A DNA stretch of 64,000 bases from Desulfitobacterium dichloroeliminans LMG P-21439 (lineage in GTDB: Bacteria; Bacillota; Desulfitobacteriia; Desulfitobacteriales; Desulfitobacteriaceae), in the NCBI RefSeq assembly GCF_000243135.2, contig NC_019903.1, positions 2,766,001 through 2,830,000 on the forward strand, given 5' to 3'. The notes beneath the pieces were generated by a model. The model was not told the DNA's origin. It did not search any database and saw nothing but the letters and a program-made list of their open reading frames with translations. Position 1 is the stretch's first letter; the number at the start of each line of letters is the position of its first letter. This document shows, piece by piece, positions 8,291 through 18,103 of this stretch. The translations under genes and the position numbers were made by a program.

Positions 8291-8968
8291 TCAAGACGCA
8301 AAATTGGAGTGTAAGGTCACGACGGCTACCGTGCCTGACGAGACTTCGATTAGTGCCTCATCCCCCAAAAAAGCATTGCTGATTCCCCGCGGGGAATCTT
8401 GATGTAAAACTTCTTGATGAAGAGGATAATAGAGGCCCTCAGTTCTCACAATTGCCTTTTCCGTCACCGGAACGATGGATAGTTTTTGGCCTTTTAGTCC
8501 TGTGAGCTTCTTTTGCCCCGCCAAGAGCCAGAGCTCTTGATGAGGATCTTTCATGCGAATCTGAAACCCTCGTTTTAAAAAACCGAACATGATCGAGAGG
8601 TTACCTAATAGATGATCGATTCTTCCTCCTGTAGCTCCCAGCAGAAAAATCTCTTTGATTCTGCCAGCGTCACTGTCTCCGTTTGCCTCTTCTTCGCTGA
8701 CTTTAGCCGCATAGTCTAAAGCCAACTCCAAATCTGTTTCGTCCTTTTCGCAGGGATAGCTTAGAATACGGATACCTTGCTGACGACAGATTTCCAGGTT
8801 CTCTTCTTTGATGGAGTCAAGGTCACCCACTAGCGCATCCGGCAGATACCCCGACTCGATGATCCGATTAGCGCCACCATCAGCCGCGATTAATCGCTCA
8901 TAGGTCGACAACTCCCGCTTACCCCATTCCTGATTCCACTCTCCGTTGGCAACCACGGCTATGTTCAT
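8291..8968 (-). CDS. thiN: Thiamine pyrophosphokinase
   Basis: Converts thiamine plus ATP to thiamine diphosphate. Family motifs are AADGGANR (~29-36), [18 protein letters not shown] and GATGGRIDH, in the expected order; the length of 225 residues is normal. Its ATG overlaps the rpe stop as ATGA. The rsgA-rpe-thiN order matches Bacillus subtilis. Confidence 0.94.
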   Translation of the reverse strand: MNIAVVANGEWNQEWGKRELSTYERLIAADGGANRIIESGYLPDALVGDLDSIKEENLEICRQQGIRILSYPCEKDETDLELALDYAAKVSEEEANGDSDAGRIKEIFLLGATGGRIDHLLGNLSIMFGFLKRGFQIRMKDPHQELWLLAGQKKLTGLKGQKLSIVPVTEKAIVRTEGLYYPLHQEVLHQDSPRGISNAFLGDEALIEVSSGTVAVVTLHSNFAS

Positions 8969-9639
8969 TTGAGACCACCCAGATGCTTATTACAGGCAGC
9001 TCGCAGCTCTTGGATAGCTTGAGCGGGATCCGGGCATGCAAAGACTGCTGCCCCAGCCACAAGAATCGTGGCACCGGCCTTGGCAACTACCGGAGCAATT
9101 TCAGGATTAATTCCACCGTCAACCTCTATTTCGCAGGAGGATTGCATCTGATCCAAGTGGCGATGCAATACTTCTATCTTAGGAAGCACAGCCGGGATAA
9201 ATTTCTGACCACCAAAGCCAGGATTGACGCTCATGATCAACACCATATCTAATTCATCCAGAATATATTTGATCCCATCTAAGGGGGTTGCCGGATTGAG
9301 AGATACCCCTGCCGTAAGACCTAAACCCTTGATCTGCTGAATAGTCCGATGAAGATGAGGCGTCGCTTCTAAATGGACAGTAATATGGTCTGCTCCGGCT
9401 TTGGCAAATTCATCAATATAGCGTTCGGGATGTTCAATCATTAAGTGGACATCAAAACGAAGTTTCGAATGGGGGCGCAAAGCCTTGACGACAAGCGGGC
9501 CAATGGTAATATTAGGAACGAAATGTCCATCCATCACATCAATATGCAAAATATCTGCACCTGCTTTTTCCACAAGGGCCACTTGATCACCTAGGCGAGC
9601 AAAATCTGCCGACAAAATGGAAGGGGCTATCTTAATCAT
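8965..9639 (-). CDS. rpe: Ribulose-phosphate 3-epimerase
   Basis: Pentose phosphate pathway enzyme that interconverts ribulose-5-phosphate and xylulose-5-phosphate. The TIM-barrel motifs are [25 protein letters not shown] (metal ligands), [22 protein letters not shown] and EVDGGINPE. The 224-residue length is normal. GAGAGGAG precedes the ATG; it is 2 nt from rsgA and overlaps thiN by 4 nt. Confidence 0.97.
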   Translation of the reverse strand: MIKIAPSILSADFARLGDQVALVEKAGADILHIDVMDGHFVPNITIGPLVVKALRPHSKLRFDVHLMIEHPERYIDEFAKAGADHITVHLEATPHLHRTIQQIKGLGLTAGVSLNPATPLDGIKYILDELDMVLIMSVNPGFGGQKFIPAVLPKIEVLHRHLDQMQSSCEIEVDGGINPEIAPVVAKAGATILVAGAAVFACPDPAQAIQELRAACNKHLGGLK

Positions 9640-9641
9640 CG

Positions 9642-10535
9642 TTAATATCTCCTCTCAGCTGCAATAACTTCCTCTAGAAACTGACCATAATGCTCGTAGC
9701 GGGAGGGATGAATCATCCCAGAAGCCACTGCGGCTTTCACCGCACAATCCGGCTCCTTATGATGCATACAATTAGCAAAGCGACATTTCCCTACTGCCCC
9801 CCGAAATTCAACAAAATAATCCGTAAGCTCTTCTCGTTTCATCTCGGGAAGATAGAGAGAAGAGAAACCCGGGGTATCTGCCAGCAATCCTTCACCACAC
9901 ACCATGAGCTCCACATGGCGGGTGGTGTGGCGGCCCCGTTTGAGTTTCTGACTGACATCCCCTGTTTTTAACTCTAAATCGGGGGATAAAGCATTAAGAA
10001 GGCTGGACTTTCCTACTCCGGAGGGTCCGGCCAAAACAGTCACTTTCCCATTGATCTGTTCCTGTAATTCCACAAGCCCTTCTCTCGTTTTCGTGGAAAC
10101 CTTGATCAGATCATAGCCTAGCTCTCGGTAGAAGTCCATCCCATCTGCAGCGATGGTCTTTCCCGAGGGATCTGCTTGAGTGCTTGCTAAGTCTAATTTG
10201 TTCATAATAATCACGGGCTTTATCTGGGCGTCGGTAACTTGAATGATGAGCCGGTCCAATAAGTTCAAATCGGGCTCAGGCGATACATAAGCAAAAACGA
10301 GAAAGGCCTGATCCACATTGGCAATGGTCGGCCTGACCAAAGAATTCCGTCGTGGTTCCACCTCTTCGATGGTCGCTTTTATTCCTGTCCCTGGTAGAAT
10401 CTTCACTCGATCTCCCGGGAGAAACTCCTGATTGCGAATACGAAAGCGACCGCGCAGGGAACATTCCCATACTCGGCCTTCCGCAAACACATAATAAAAT
10501 CCACTATAGCCCTTGAGTAGTATTCCTGAAATCAT
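9642..10535 (-). CDS. rsgA: Small ribosomal subunit biogenesis GTPase RsgA
   Basis: Circularly permuted GTPase that matures the 30S subunit. An N-terminal OB-fold is followed by the GTPase motifs in permuted order: NKLD (G4), GPSGVGKSS (G1), then DTPGF (G3), and a C-terminal zinc knuckle with C-x4-C-x-H-x5-C spacing in [14 protein letters not shown]. Length (297 residues) is normal. It lies directly after prkC, as in Bacillus. Confidence 0.96.
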   Translation of the reverse strand: MISGILLKGYSGFYYVFAEGRVWECSLRGRFRIRNQEFLPGDRVKILPGTGIKATIEEVEPRRNSLVRPTIANVDQAFLVFAYVSPEPDLNLLDRLIIQVTDAQIKPVIIMNKLDLASTQADPSGKTIAADGMDFYRELGYDLIKVSTKTREGLVELQEQINGKVTVLAGPSGVGKSSLLNALSPDLELKTGDVSQKLKRGRHTTRHVELMVCGEGLLADTPGFSSLYLPEMKREELTDYFVEFRGAVGKCRFANCMHHKEPDCAVKAAVASGMIHPSRYEHYGQFLEEVIAAERRY

Positions 10536-10584
10536 GCGTTTAATAAACCCTTTCTCCGAGACCTATATCTGTAAGTGTACTGTC

Positions 10585-12306
10585 TTACCTAGAATTCGCC
10601 ACACTAGCTAAAATGACCGGATTGAAAGCTATGGGTCCCGGTCCCCGGGATATGATGATCTTGACACTATCTCCTTTTTTGACCATGGTACCTGGTTTGG
10701 GTATTGTATCCATGACCACATCAGGTGGAAATTCTGTGGAGTCTTCAGTCGCCGGAGTGACCACTAAGCCGTATTGTATTAAGATAGCTTGGGCTTCTGC
10801 CGGTGATTTGCCGATGACACTAGGTAAAGGTTGCGGTTGGCTACCCTTACCCGCACTGACAAACAAGGTGATGTACCCGTTTTTAGGCCAATCGATTCCG
10901 GGAGCAGGATCTTGCTCAGCTATAATTCCGGTCGGCAAGGCAGAATTCTGATCTGTTTGGATGGTGATGTTTTCTTCAACAAAGCCGAGGCTTTTCAGAT
11001 TATTGACAGCCGTTTCATGGGTAATATCCCCTGTCTTAAAATTAGGGAATTTAACTTGTTGAGGGCCTAAGCTCATCCAAATCTTGATTGATTTCCCTTC
11101 TTTCACAGCACTTCCCTCTTGAGGCTCGCTACGGGTAATCTTCCCCTTTTCCACGGTATCACTATTCTCCTCTAGTGTCTCCGGATCTAAAAATAAATTA
11201 GCCCGCTCAACGAAATAACCAGCTTCATTAATCGATTTGCCGACTAAGGGTGGGACCGTCGTAGTGTCCACATTAAACCAGTTGGAGAGGCCGATCCATA
11301 ATCCTCCTACAAGCAGAACAAGAATCCCCAGCGCTACCCAAGGCCAACGCTTACGAGGTTTGCGAGGGATCTTCTTTCGATCATTTTCTGCGGCTTCGGA
11401 AGCTAAAACAGAATTGACACCATTGCTTAAGGAACGGTGAATTCGGGTATTATCTAAGTCCTGATCCCCTGAGTCGACTTTATCCACCGGCAGCCCGGCC
11501 TGAACCTTATGGAGATCCTGCATCAATTCCTTGGCTGTTGCATAGCGCTGGTCTGGGGATTTGGCAATCGCTCGGATCACCAGATTCTCAAAGGCTGGGC
11601 TAACTCTTGGGTTCAGCTTGCTGGGTGGAACAGCTTGTTCCTGTAAATGTTTGAGGGCAATCGCTATGGGTGACTCACCATCATAGGGCACCTTGCCGGT
11701 CAAAAGCTCATAGAGAATAATTCCCAAGGAATAGACATCGGATTGCTCATTGGTCTGAACTCCCTTGGCCTGTTCAGGGGATAAGTAATGCACGGATCCG
11801 ACGATATCTCCCGAATGAGTCATAGTCGCGGCGGAAACTGCCCGAGCAATCCCAAAATCTGTTACTTTAATCCGTCCATCATCGGTGACGAGTATGTTAT
11901 GAGGCTTGATATCGCGATGAATAATATGATGTTCGTGGGCATGGTGAATGGCTTCCGCAATCTGAATTCCGAGGTCTAAGGTTTGTTCTGTAGATAAGGG
12001 GGCATAACTGCGTATAATCTCCTTTAGATTCTGCCCTTCCACGTACTCCATGACAATATATTCCGATTCGCCATCCTTGCCGACATCATAGATCGATACG
12101 ATATTCATATGAGATAAACTGGCCGCCGATTGAGCTTCCCTACGGAAACGACGCACAAATTCCTCATCCGCGGTGAACTGCTCACGCAGAACTTTAATAG
12201 TGACGATGCGGTTTAACAAAAGATCCTTGGCCTTATAGACAATGGCCATGCCTCCGGATCCAATCTTTTCAATTATTTCATAACGATTGCTAAATATCTT
12301 GCTCAC
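10585..12306 (-). CDS. prkC: PASTA-domain serine/threonine kinase PrkC/PknB
   Basis: Membrane serine/threonine kinase that senses peptidoglycan fragments or lipid II in studied relatives. Kinase domain at residues ~9-265: glycine loop IGSGGMAIVYKA, catalytic lysine K38, HRDIKPHN (130-137), DFG (150-152), SVHYLSPEQA. A basic juxtamembrane stretch (RKPRKR) precedes one transmembrane segment at ~321-340, and three PASTA repeats fill ~348-558 outside. The start is GTG at 12306, overlapping the upstream PBP stop as GTGA. It sits in one run with its likely phosphatase (stp), two FHA proteins and a SEDS/PBP pair. Confidence 0.96.
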   Translation of the reverse strand: MSKIFSNRYEIIEKIGSGGMAIVYKAKDLLLNRIVTIKVLREQFTADEEFVRRFRREAQSAASLSHMNIVSIYDVGKDGESEYIVMEYVEGQNLKEIIRSYAPLSTEQTLDLGIQIAEAIHHAHEHHIIHRDIKPHNILVTDDGRIKVTDFGIARAVSAATMTHSGDIVGSVHYLSPEQAKGVQTNEQSDVYSLGIILYELLTGKVPYDGESPIAIALKHLQEQAVPPSKLNPRVSPAFENLVIRAIAKSPDQRYATAKELMQDLHKVQAGLPVDKVDSGDQDLDNTRIHRSLSNGVNSVLASEAAENDRKKIPRKPRKRWPWVALGILVLLVGGLWIGLSNWFNVDTTTVPPLVGKSINEAGYFVERANLFLDPETLEENSDTVEKGKITRSEPQEGSAVKEGKSIKIWMSLGPQQVKFPNFKTGDITHETAVNNLKSLGFVEENITIQTDQNSALPTGIIAEQDPAPGIDWPKNGYITLFVSAGKGSQPQPLPSVIGKSPAEAQAILIQYGLVVTPATEDSTEFPPDVVMDTIPKPGTMVKKGDSVKIIISRGPGPIAFNPVILASVANSR

Positions 12307-13721
12307 GAGTTATCACCTACTTTCTGACTTAATGCGGTTTCGATGATGGCCCGGGCGATGGGTGCCGAAGCCCCTCCCCCCGTACCCCCATTTTCCACAA
12401 GAACTGCTACCGCAATTTGGGGATTATCTGCTGGCGCAAAAGCAATATACCAAGCATGGGTTGGGACGTTCCCTCCCGGTTCCGCGGAACCTGTCTTGGC
12501 CGCTACCTGAAACGCAGCGATTCTACCTGGGGAAGCTGTCCCATCATTAACTGCCGTGACCATGGCACTCTTTATTCTTGCTGCTTGATCTGCGGACAGA
12601 GCGGTTAACCAAGGCTCCGGATTCTTATGATAGAGTACATTTTGGTTCTCATCCCTGACCTGCTCTACAATATATGGCTGCATTATTACACCTTGATTGG
12701 CTACCCCCGCCGTAATCAAGGCCATATGAAAAGGTGAAACTAAAACTTCTCCTTGACCAAAAGCACTGGCTGCCAGTAGATTATCGTCTAAGCGGCGGGG
12801 GACAGCCGCTTCGTTGGTCAAGGTACTGGACTTCACCGGTAGTTCAAAAGGAATCTCTTCGCCAAACCCGAAGGCTTTAGCAGTTTGTAGAAATTGCTTA
12901 TCTCCGGCCTTTACTCCGAAAGTCGCAAAATAGGTATTACAGGACTCCGCTAAGGCAAGATTAAAATTCACCCAACCATGTGCCTTATCATTTTGTTCAC
13001 GGATAACTTGTCCATTGATCACCGCTGTACCCGTACAATTGTAGAGATCACCGGTGTTCAGCCCTGCACGCAGTAGTGCCCCCGAAGTCATAATCTTCAA
13101 AGTAGATCCTGGGGTATAGAGAGCAAAGGCATGATTCAAAAAGGGGCTCCCTGGCTTTTGACTGATTTTCTCCCAGTTCTCATCGATGCTGCTCCCCTCA
13201 AAACTGGGTTGACTGACTAAAGCCAAAACCTCCCCACTGCGCGGGTCCAAAGCAACTGCCGATCCGATCTTTCCTTTTAGACCTTCATACGCAACTTTTT
13301 GAAGACGATAATCTATGGTAAGGACTACATCATTACCACGACGTGGTAGCTGAAAAACCTGTTCCAAGGCCTGGGTAGGCGTGGCATCTTTAATACCCAA
13401 AAGCCAATCCCCAAGGTAGGCCTCCAAGCCTGAAGAACCATGGAGAAGGGTAGCATAACCCATCAGAGGCTCTATGGCCTCCCCTTTAGGGTAAACTCGC
13501 GTTTTCTTTTCTTCATTCAGGTCGGTTTGTGCCAATACTTCGCCGTTTCTGTCGAAAATTCCTCCCCTAACGACCCGTTGCTCGAGAAGAATAAGTCGGC
13601 GATTCGCGGGATTCTCTATCAAGTCAGTAGAACGAACCACTTGCCAGTAAACAAGACCCAAGCTCAAGCAGATAATGCTTAAGGAGAAGCCAATCGCAAC
13701 ATTTCTTAGCCCTTTCTTCAT
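12303..13721 (-). CDS. pbpA: Class B penicillin-binding protein (PbpA/FtsI-like transpeptidase)
   Basis: Peptidoglycan transpeptidase anchored by one N-terminal membrane helix (~8-27). Active-site motifs are STLK (206-209, nucleophile serine), SCN (260-262) and KTG (409-411). At 472 residues, with a very short non-catalytic module, it resembles mycobacterial PbpA more than the larger Bacillus class B enzymes. It overlaps the SEDS gene upstream and prkC downstream by 4 nt each, so synthesis of glycan polymerase, crosslinker and kinase is probably coupled. The symbol is given by analogy to the actinobacterial cluster. Confidence 0.92.
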   Translation of the reverse strand: MKKGLRNVAIGFSLSIICLSLGLVYWQVVRSTDLIENPANRRLILLEQRVVRGGIFDRNGEVLAQTDLNEEKKTRVYPKGEAIEPLMGYATLLHGSSGLEAYLGDWLLGIKDATPTQALEQVFQLPRRGNDVVLTIDYRLQKVAYEGLKGKIGSAVALDPRSGEVLALVSQPSFEGSSIDENWEKISQKPGSPFLNHAFALYTPGSTLKIMTSGALLRAGLNTGDLYNCTGTAVINGQVIREQNDKAHGWVNFNLALAESCNTYFATFGVKAGDKQFLQTAKAFGFGEEIPFELPVKSSTLTNEAAVPRRLDDNLLAASAFGQGEVLVSPFHMALITAGVANQGVIMQPYIVEQVRDENQNVLYHKNPEPWLTALSADQAARIKSAMVTAVNDGTASPGRIAAFQVAAKTGSAEPGGNVPTHAWYIAFAPADNPQIAVAVLVENGGTGGGASAPIARAIIETALSQKVGDNS

Positions 13722-15004
13722 GCTGCATACTCCCTTCCCTTGTGCTTGCTATGCATGGGTCCGGCAGCTTCGGCATGAGAAATATTAGCTAAAATACCTA
13801 AAAGCAAAAAGTGAATGAGCAAGGAGCTGCCGCCATAGCTAACCCAAGGCAGGGGTATCCCTGTCAAAGGAAGTAGTTTGGTCACTCCCGCTAGAATTAT
13901 AATGGCCTCTGTCCCCACCAGTATCCCAATACCTGCCGCTAAAATCTGCCCGAAGCGATCCGTCGCCTTCATACTGATATGAAAAGCTCGCAAGACCACA
14001 ATCAGAAACAGCATCAACACTGCCATAGCTCCGGCAAATCCAAGTTCTTCAGCAATAATGGCGAAGATGAAGTCCGTACTGGCAGCAGGCACCTGAGAAG
14101 CTCCGATACCGTTGCCAAGGCCTGTGCCGATGATTTTACCACCACCAATGGCGAAGAGGGATTGGGCAATCTGATACCCTCCCCCGCTGGCATCCAGCCA
14201 AGGATTAATCCAGGTAGCAATTCGCACTTGGACATGGCCGAAAAGAAAGTATCCTAAAGTCCCCGTACAGAGGAAGACAGGTATCGCAACACCAAGATAG
14301 ATCCAGCGTTCTGTGACCACATAAAGAACCAAGACATATAAGGAGAAGAAAACTAGGGCAGTTCCTAGGCTTTTTTGGGCAGCCAGCAGAAGCAGAGAAA
14401 ATCCTCCCATAGCTAAAAAAGGTCCCAAGGTACGCCAATCAGGCAGAGAAAATCGGCCGATCTGCACTGTCCCGATTCTAAGTATTTCCTCATATTCACT
14501 TAAGTAAGAGGCCAAGAAAATGAGCATAGCCACTTTAACTAACTCTTCCGATTCGAAGTTCAGATTACCAAACTTAAGCCAGCTGGTTGCACCGCCTTGG
14601 GCAACTCCGAAAAGCAAGGTGATGAACAACAGCACCACTGCCCCTAGCCCTGCAAGATAACGATAGTGCCCTAGCGCACGATAATCTCGAAGAGCATAAA
14701 GAATCAAATAAAACACAAACAAACCCAGACAAGCCCACCAGAATTGCTTGAGGGCAGCGGCAGGGCGTATTCGTGTTAAAACAACAAGTCCAATCACGAG
14801 AATAAGTTGTACGGTCGGCAGTAAATACTGGTCCCCTCGATAGGCCACAAGCTTTTCTACCGTAGCTCCGATCAAAAGCAGCAGGGAAAAGACCCCCGCC
14901 TGCCAGAGGATTTGTTCATTGGTTTTGCCGTCTAAGGTCAGGACTCCAAGTCCTACCCAAAGAACGCTCAGAGTTATTAAACGTAAAATCCAAACCCTTT
15001 TCAT
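13718..15004 (-). CDS. SEDS family glycosyltransferase (RodA/FtsW type)
   Basis: Polytopic membrane protein of 428 residues with about ten hydrophobic helices and SEDS features (GLGNGIGASQVPAASTDFIFAIIAEELGF; WVSYGGSSLL near the end). SEDS proteins polymerise lipid II with a cognate class B PBP, here the overlapping downstream gene. I start it at the ATG at 15004 (MKRVWILR), with GGAG 7 nt before it; a longer reading to 15061 would overlap the phosphatase gene by 53 nt and adds a non-membrane tail. RodA versus FtsW cannot be settled from sequence alone; the position equals rodA of the mycobacterial cluster. Confidence 0.9.
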   Translation of the reverse strand: MKRVWILRLITLSVLWVGLGVLTLDGKTNEQILWQAGVFSLLLLIGATVEKLVAYRGDQYLLPTVQLILVIGLVVLTRIRPAAALKQFWWACLGLFVFYLILYALRDYRALGHYRYLAGLGAVVLLFITLLFGVAQGGATSWLKFGNLNFESEELVKVAMLIFLASYLSEYEEILRIGTVQIGRFSLPDWRTLGPFLAMGGFSLLLLAAQKSLGTALVFFSLYVLVLYVVTERWIYLGVAIPVFLCTGTLGYFLFGHVQVRIATWINPWLDASGGGYQIAQSLFAIGGGKIIGTGLGNGIGASQVPAASTDFIFAIIAEELGFAGAMAVLMLFLIVVLRAFHISMKATDRFGQILAAGIGILVGTEAIIILAGVTKLLPLTGIPLPWVSYGGSSLLIHFLLLGILANISHAEAAGPMHSKHKGREYAA

Positions 15005-15008
15005 TCTG

Positions 15009-15728
15009 TCACTCCGCAATACAGCATAAGGCTGTAAAATTATCGGGTGCACCTCGCTCAATAATTAGCTTTTGCATATGTTCAAGATGCTCTTCCCACG
15101 AACAATCCTGTAAGAACTCCTCCGCTATCTCTCCATCACTCAACACATTCGAGACACCATCAGTACAAAGGAAGAATACATCCCCTGCCTGGAAATCCAA
15201 GCGCTGGACGTCAACCTCAATATCCCACCCTGCACCCACGGCTCGAACTAACATATGGCGCTTCGGATGATTGTCCGCCTCTTCGAGAGTTATCTGACCT
15301 AAACGTACAAGCTCATTGACTAAAGAATGATCGTTGGTCAGTTGCATCAGTTGATTATTTCGCCATACATAAGCTCTGCTATCCCCAACATGGGCAAGTA
15401 CCACCTTATTCTCCCGAAAAACTACGGCCGTCATGGTGGTGCCCATTCCTTCGGTAGCAGGGTTACGATTCGAGCTCATAAATACTTCTCGATTCGCCCG
15501 GACCAAGATTTCCTTGACTTCACTCTCCAACTCCTCATTGCCGGTAGCGCTTAAGTCGGGAGCACTTTTGATTAATTCTTCAATCGCCGTCTGTGCCGCC
15601 ACTTCGCCTGCTAGATGTCCACCCATCCCATCCGCTACTGCATAGACCTGATATTCTGGGAGCGCAAGGTAGGCATCCTCATTATTTTTGCGCACACAGC
15701 CCATTTCACTAAAGCTTAGAACTCTCAT
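15009..15728 (-). CDS. stp: PP2C-family serine/threonine phosphatase (Stp/PrpC/PstP)
   Basis: Metal-dependent phosphatase expected to reverse PrkC phosphorylation. PP2C motifs appear in order: NEDAY, VADGMGGHLAGEVAA, GTTMTAVVF, HVGDSRAYVWRN, LTNDHS, FLCTDGVSN, DNFTAL. The protein is cytosolic with no membrane anchor, unlike mycobacterial PstP. Start chosen at ATG 15728 (MRVLSFSE, 239 residues) with an AGG element 7 nt before it; it overlaps the FHA gene upstream by 20 nt. Confidence 0.94.
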   Translation of the reverse strand: MRVLSFSEMGCVRKNNEDAYLALPEYQVYAVADGMGGHLAGEVAAQTAIEELIKSAPDLSATGNEELESEVKEILVRANREVFMSSNRNPATEGMGTTMTAVVFRENKVVLAHVGDSRAYVWRNNQLMQLTNDHSLVNELVRLGQITLEEADNHPKRHMLVRAVGAGWDIEVDVQRLDFQAGDVFFLCTDGVSNVLSDGEIAEEFLQDCSWEEHLEHMQKLIIERGAPDNFTALCCIAE

Positions 15729-16158
15729 TTTGCCACCTCGAATATTGGAAAGTAATACTTCCAATTTTCACATAATCTCCAGCAACCAACTGAACCGAGG
15801 AATGAACTCGTTCACCATTCACCCATGTTCCATTGGTGCTACCTAAATCTTCTAGGGTAGTTACGCCTTTCAGATGACGTACTAAGGCATGATCCTGGGA
15901 TGCGAAGTGATCTGCCAAGACCACATCATTGTTTTTTCCACGGCCCATTTTTAGGCCTTTGGGGTCTACCCGAAAAACCCGACCTTTGGGTAAAAGTTCT
16001 CCTCCCGTGAGCACTTCTAGACGCCCAAAATCCTTATCTTCCCTGCGAATCAATCCCTTAAGTTGCAAATCTGCTAATAAGGCTGTGAGTATCCGAAAGA
16101 GGAAGAGATAAATCAAGACAATAAACAGTATCCTTCCCAGTACTAAAATCCCTTGCAT
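15709..16158 (-). CDS. Membrane-anchored FHA-domain protein (FhaB/FipA-like)
   Basis: 149 residues: an N-terminal transmembrane helix (~5-26), then an FHA phosphothreonine-binding domain from ~70 onward (KMGRGKNNDVVLADHFASQDHA, then LGSTNGTWVNG). Such proteins read phosphorylation by PrkC-type kinases; the mycobacterial counterpart in the same cluster position binds a phosphorylated divisome protein. GGAGG precedes the start. Together with the FHA gene upstream it brackets the phosphatase, SEDS and kinase genes. Confidence 0.88.
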   Translation of the reverse strand: MQGILVLGRILFIVLIYLFLFRILTALLADLQLKGLIRREDKDFGRLEVLTGGELLPKGRVFRVDPKGLKMGRGKNNDVVLADHFASQDHALVRHLKGVTTLEDLGSTNGTWVNGERVHSSVQLVAGDYVKIGSITFQYSRWQNESSKL

Positions 16159-16197
16159 AGAGAAACCTCCGCGTTATATTGACCAATCCGAACCTTC

Positions 16198-17019
16198 CTA
16201 ATAGCCGCTAGACAATCCCTGATGATTTAAAACAAAGACCGTTTGCCCCAGTTCAATATGATCTCCTAAGGCAATCTTTTGCTTAGCTATCCTTTGACCA
16301 TTTAGCCATGTTCCATTGGTACTACCCAAATCATCAAGCAGCCAGTCTTCGCCCACACGGCTGAGCTTAAGATGCCTTCGTGACACTTCAGGATCTTGTA
16401 AGACAATTTCACACTGAGCATGGCGACCGACATGGTAGTCGTCTCCTTCTAAGGGGAAAATTTTTCCAGAATCGGGTCCTTTAATAATTTCGAGACCATA
16501 GGCGGTTTTCCTGCTCTGCATTTGAGAATTTAGCAGATGAGAAGGCAATTCATCCTGAAAAATATTAGTGTGATCCCGCCACTCTACATCGGCATTGACT
16601 TCCTGACCCTCTTCCTCATACTCATCATCCTCATCCCAAAGCACCTCGATGGAATCATCAAAATCCACTTCAATGAACATCTCATGAGGCTTTACTGTGT
16701 CATCGCAATGGAGCTCAATAGAGGGTTTACTCAGAAAGGTAAAACTGCTCTTCTTCCCTTCCGCATGGAGATATTTAGAGAGTTCAACTAGAAAGGCATC
16801 TCCGAAGCTGGCGAAGGGGCTCCAATCACTGGAATGGAGAAAAACCCGATACACATTGGGAACATAGACTTGGGAAATGCTTACCTGCTTGTTTTTGTGC
16901 ATTGTCCGGACCAGTTCTTTGGCCAGCTCCACCGGTTGTAGCTTTGCGTTATTATTTTTTTTAAACATGCCCGTAAATAAGTTTTCTGCTACTTCTTCAA
17001 AGCGGGCGATTAGATTCAT
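16198..17019 (-). CDS. fhaA: FhaA-like protein: DUF3662 plus FHA domain
   Basis: 273 residues with the two-part FhaA architecture. The N-terminal DUF3662 domain (residues 1-~120) begins MNLIARFEEVAENLFTG, a short acidic linker follows (DEDDEYEEEGQE), and a C-terminal FHA domain spans ~175-265 (YHVGRHAQCEIVLQDPEVSRRH; LGSTNGTWLNG). In mycobacteria FhaA binds phosphorylated MviN and restrains peptidoglycan synthesis; the same role here is inference. ATG overlaps the rlmN stop as ATGA, with GAGGGTGAG upstream. Confidence 0.9.
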   Translation of the reverse strand: MNLIARFEEVAENLFTGMFKKNNNAKLQPVELAKELVRTMHKNKQVSISQVYVPNVYRVFLHSSDWSPFASFGDAFLVELSKYLHAEGKKSSFTFLSKPSIELHCDDTVKPHEMFIEVDFDDSIEVLWDEDDEYEEEGQEVNADVEWRDHTNIFQDELPSHLLNSQMQSRKTAYGLEIIKGPDSGKIFPLEGDDYHVGRHAQCEIVLQDPEVSRRHLKLSRVGEDWLLDDLGSTNGTWLNGQRIAKQKIALGDHIELGQTVFVLNHQGLSSGY

Positions 17020-18089
17020 ATTTGCTCACCCTCCACTTGCCGTCTCAACTGACCGCAGGCTGCATCGATATCTGTTCCCTTCTCTTCACGAACAGATACA
17101 GGTATTCCCATAGCCTCTAAAACCTGGGCAAACTCTTGAATTTCCCGTGCCGTAGGACGAGCCATGCCAGTCTCTACGACAGGATTGACTGGTATCAAAT
17201 TCACATGGGACAACTGCCCCTTTAAGAGCTGTCCTACTTCTTCGGCGGCTTCCCGAGTCGCTTGTCCGGAGATTAAAGCAATCTCGAAAGTAATCCGGCG
17301 GTTTGTCAATTCCGTATATTCCTGACAAGCTGCCATCAATTCTTCCAAGGGATAACGTCGATTCATCGGAATGAGTTGATTACGGGACGTGTTATTGGCA
17401 CTATGTAAAGAAACTGCCAACCCTACTTGAGGATTATCTCTGGCGAGTCTGCGAATTTTCGCAGCCACCCCACTCGTGGAAATCGTCATACGGCGCATGC
17501 CAATGCCTTGGCCCGACGGGTGATTCAGTAAATGAAGCGCTTTAAGGACGGGGTCATAGTTCAATAAAGGCTCTCCCATTCCCATGAAGACGATATTGGT
17601 AACCTGAAAGTCCGGATCTTCTTGACGCATGATATGGGTGATATCCAAAACCTGACCCACAATCTCTCCCGGGCTTAAGTTTCTCCGCAAGCCTCCCAAC
17701 CCAGTAGCACAAAAACTACAGCCTACTGCGCAGCCAATCTGAGTGGACACACAGACGGTATGGCGATCGCGGTTTTTAAGTCGATCATAGTCCATGAGCA
17801 CACACTCAATGGTTTCTCCATCATAGCAACGGAAAAGAAACTTCCTAGTTCCGTCTCGGGAAACCTGTTCTTTGACTTTCGTAAAAGGTTGTAGAGTTAG
17901 CCCTGTTTGCAACTTCTTCTGATCGAGTACGCTGATGTTTTTCATTTCGTCCCAGCCCTGAATAGCTTTCTGTTGGACCCATTGAAACACCTGACGACCA
18001 CGAAAACTCGGTAGTCCTAACTCACTACAGAGCCGGATTAACTCCTCTTGATTTAAATCTCGGCAATCCGTTCTCATCATAGTATTCAC
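17016..18089 (-). CDS. rlmN: 23S rRNA/tRNA adenine-C2 methyltransferase RlmN
   Basis: Radical-SAM enzyme that methylates A2503 of 23S rRNA and A37 of some tRNAs. The cluster motif CAVGCSFC (CxxxCxxC) is present, followed by ATGLGG; the second catalytic cysteine lies in DIDAACGQLRR near the C-terminus. Length (357 residues) is normal. The start is either GTG at 18089 or an ATG at 18080 (three codons in), both with plausible ribosome sites. It lies between rsmB and fhaA in the same run. Confidence 0.96.
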   Translation of the reverse strand: MNTMMRTDCRDLNQEELIRLCSELGLPSFRGRQVFQWVQQKAIQGWDEMKNISVLDQKKLQTGLTLQPFTKVKEQVSRDGTRKFLFRCYDGETIECVLMDYDRLKNRDRHTVCVSTQIGCAVGCSFCATGLGGLRRNLSPGEIVGQVLDITHIMRQEDPDFQVTNIVFMGMGEPLLNYDPVLKALHLLNHPSGQGIGMRRMTISTSGVAAKIRRLARDNPQVGLAVSLHSANNTSRNQLIPMNRRYPLEELMAACQEYTELTNRRITFEIALISGQATREAAEEVGQLLKGQLSHVNLIPVNPVVETGMARPTAREIQEFAQVLEAMGIPVSVREEKGTDIDAACGQLRRQVEGEQI

Positions 18090-18103
18090 CCAAATCTTTC
18101 CAC

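Noticed and set aside
15005-15061. 19-codon N-terminal extension of the SEDS protein
   Set aside because: It overlaps the phosphatase gene; the ATG at 15004 has a good ribosome site and starts right before the first membrane helix.
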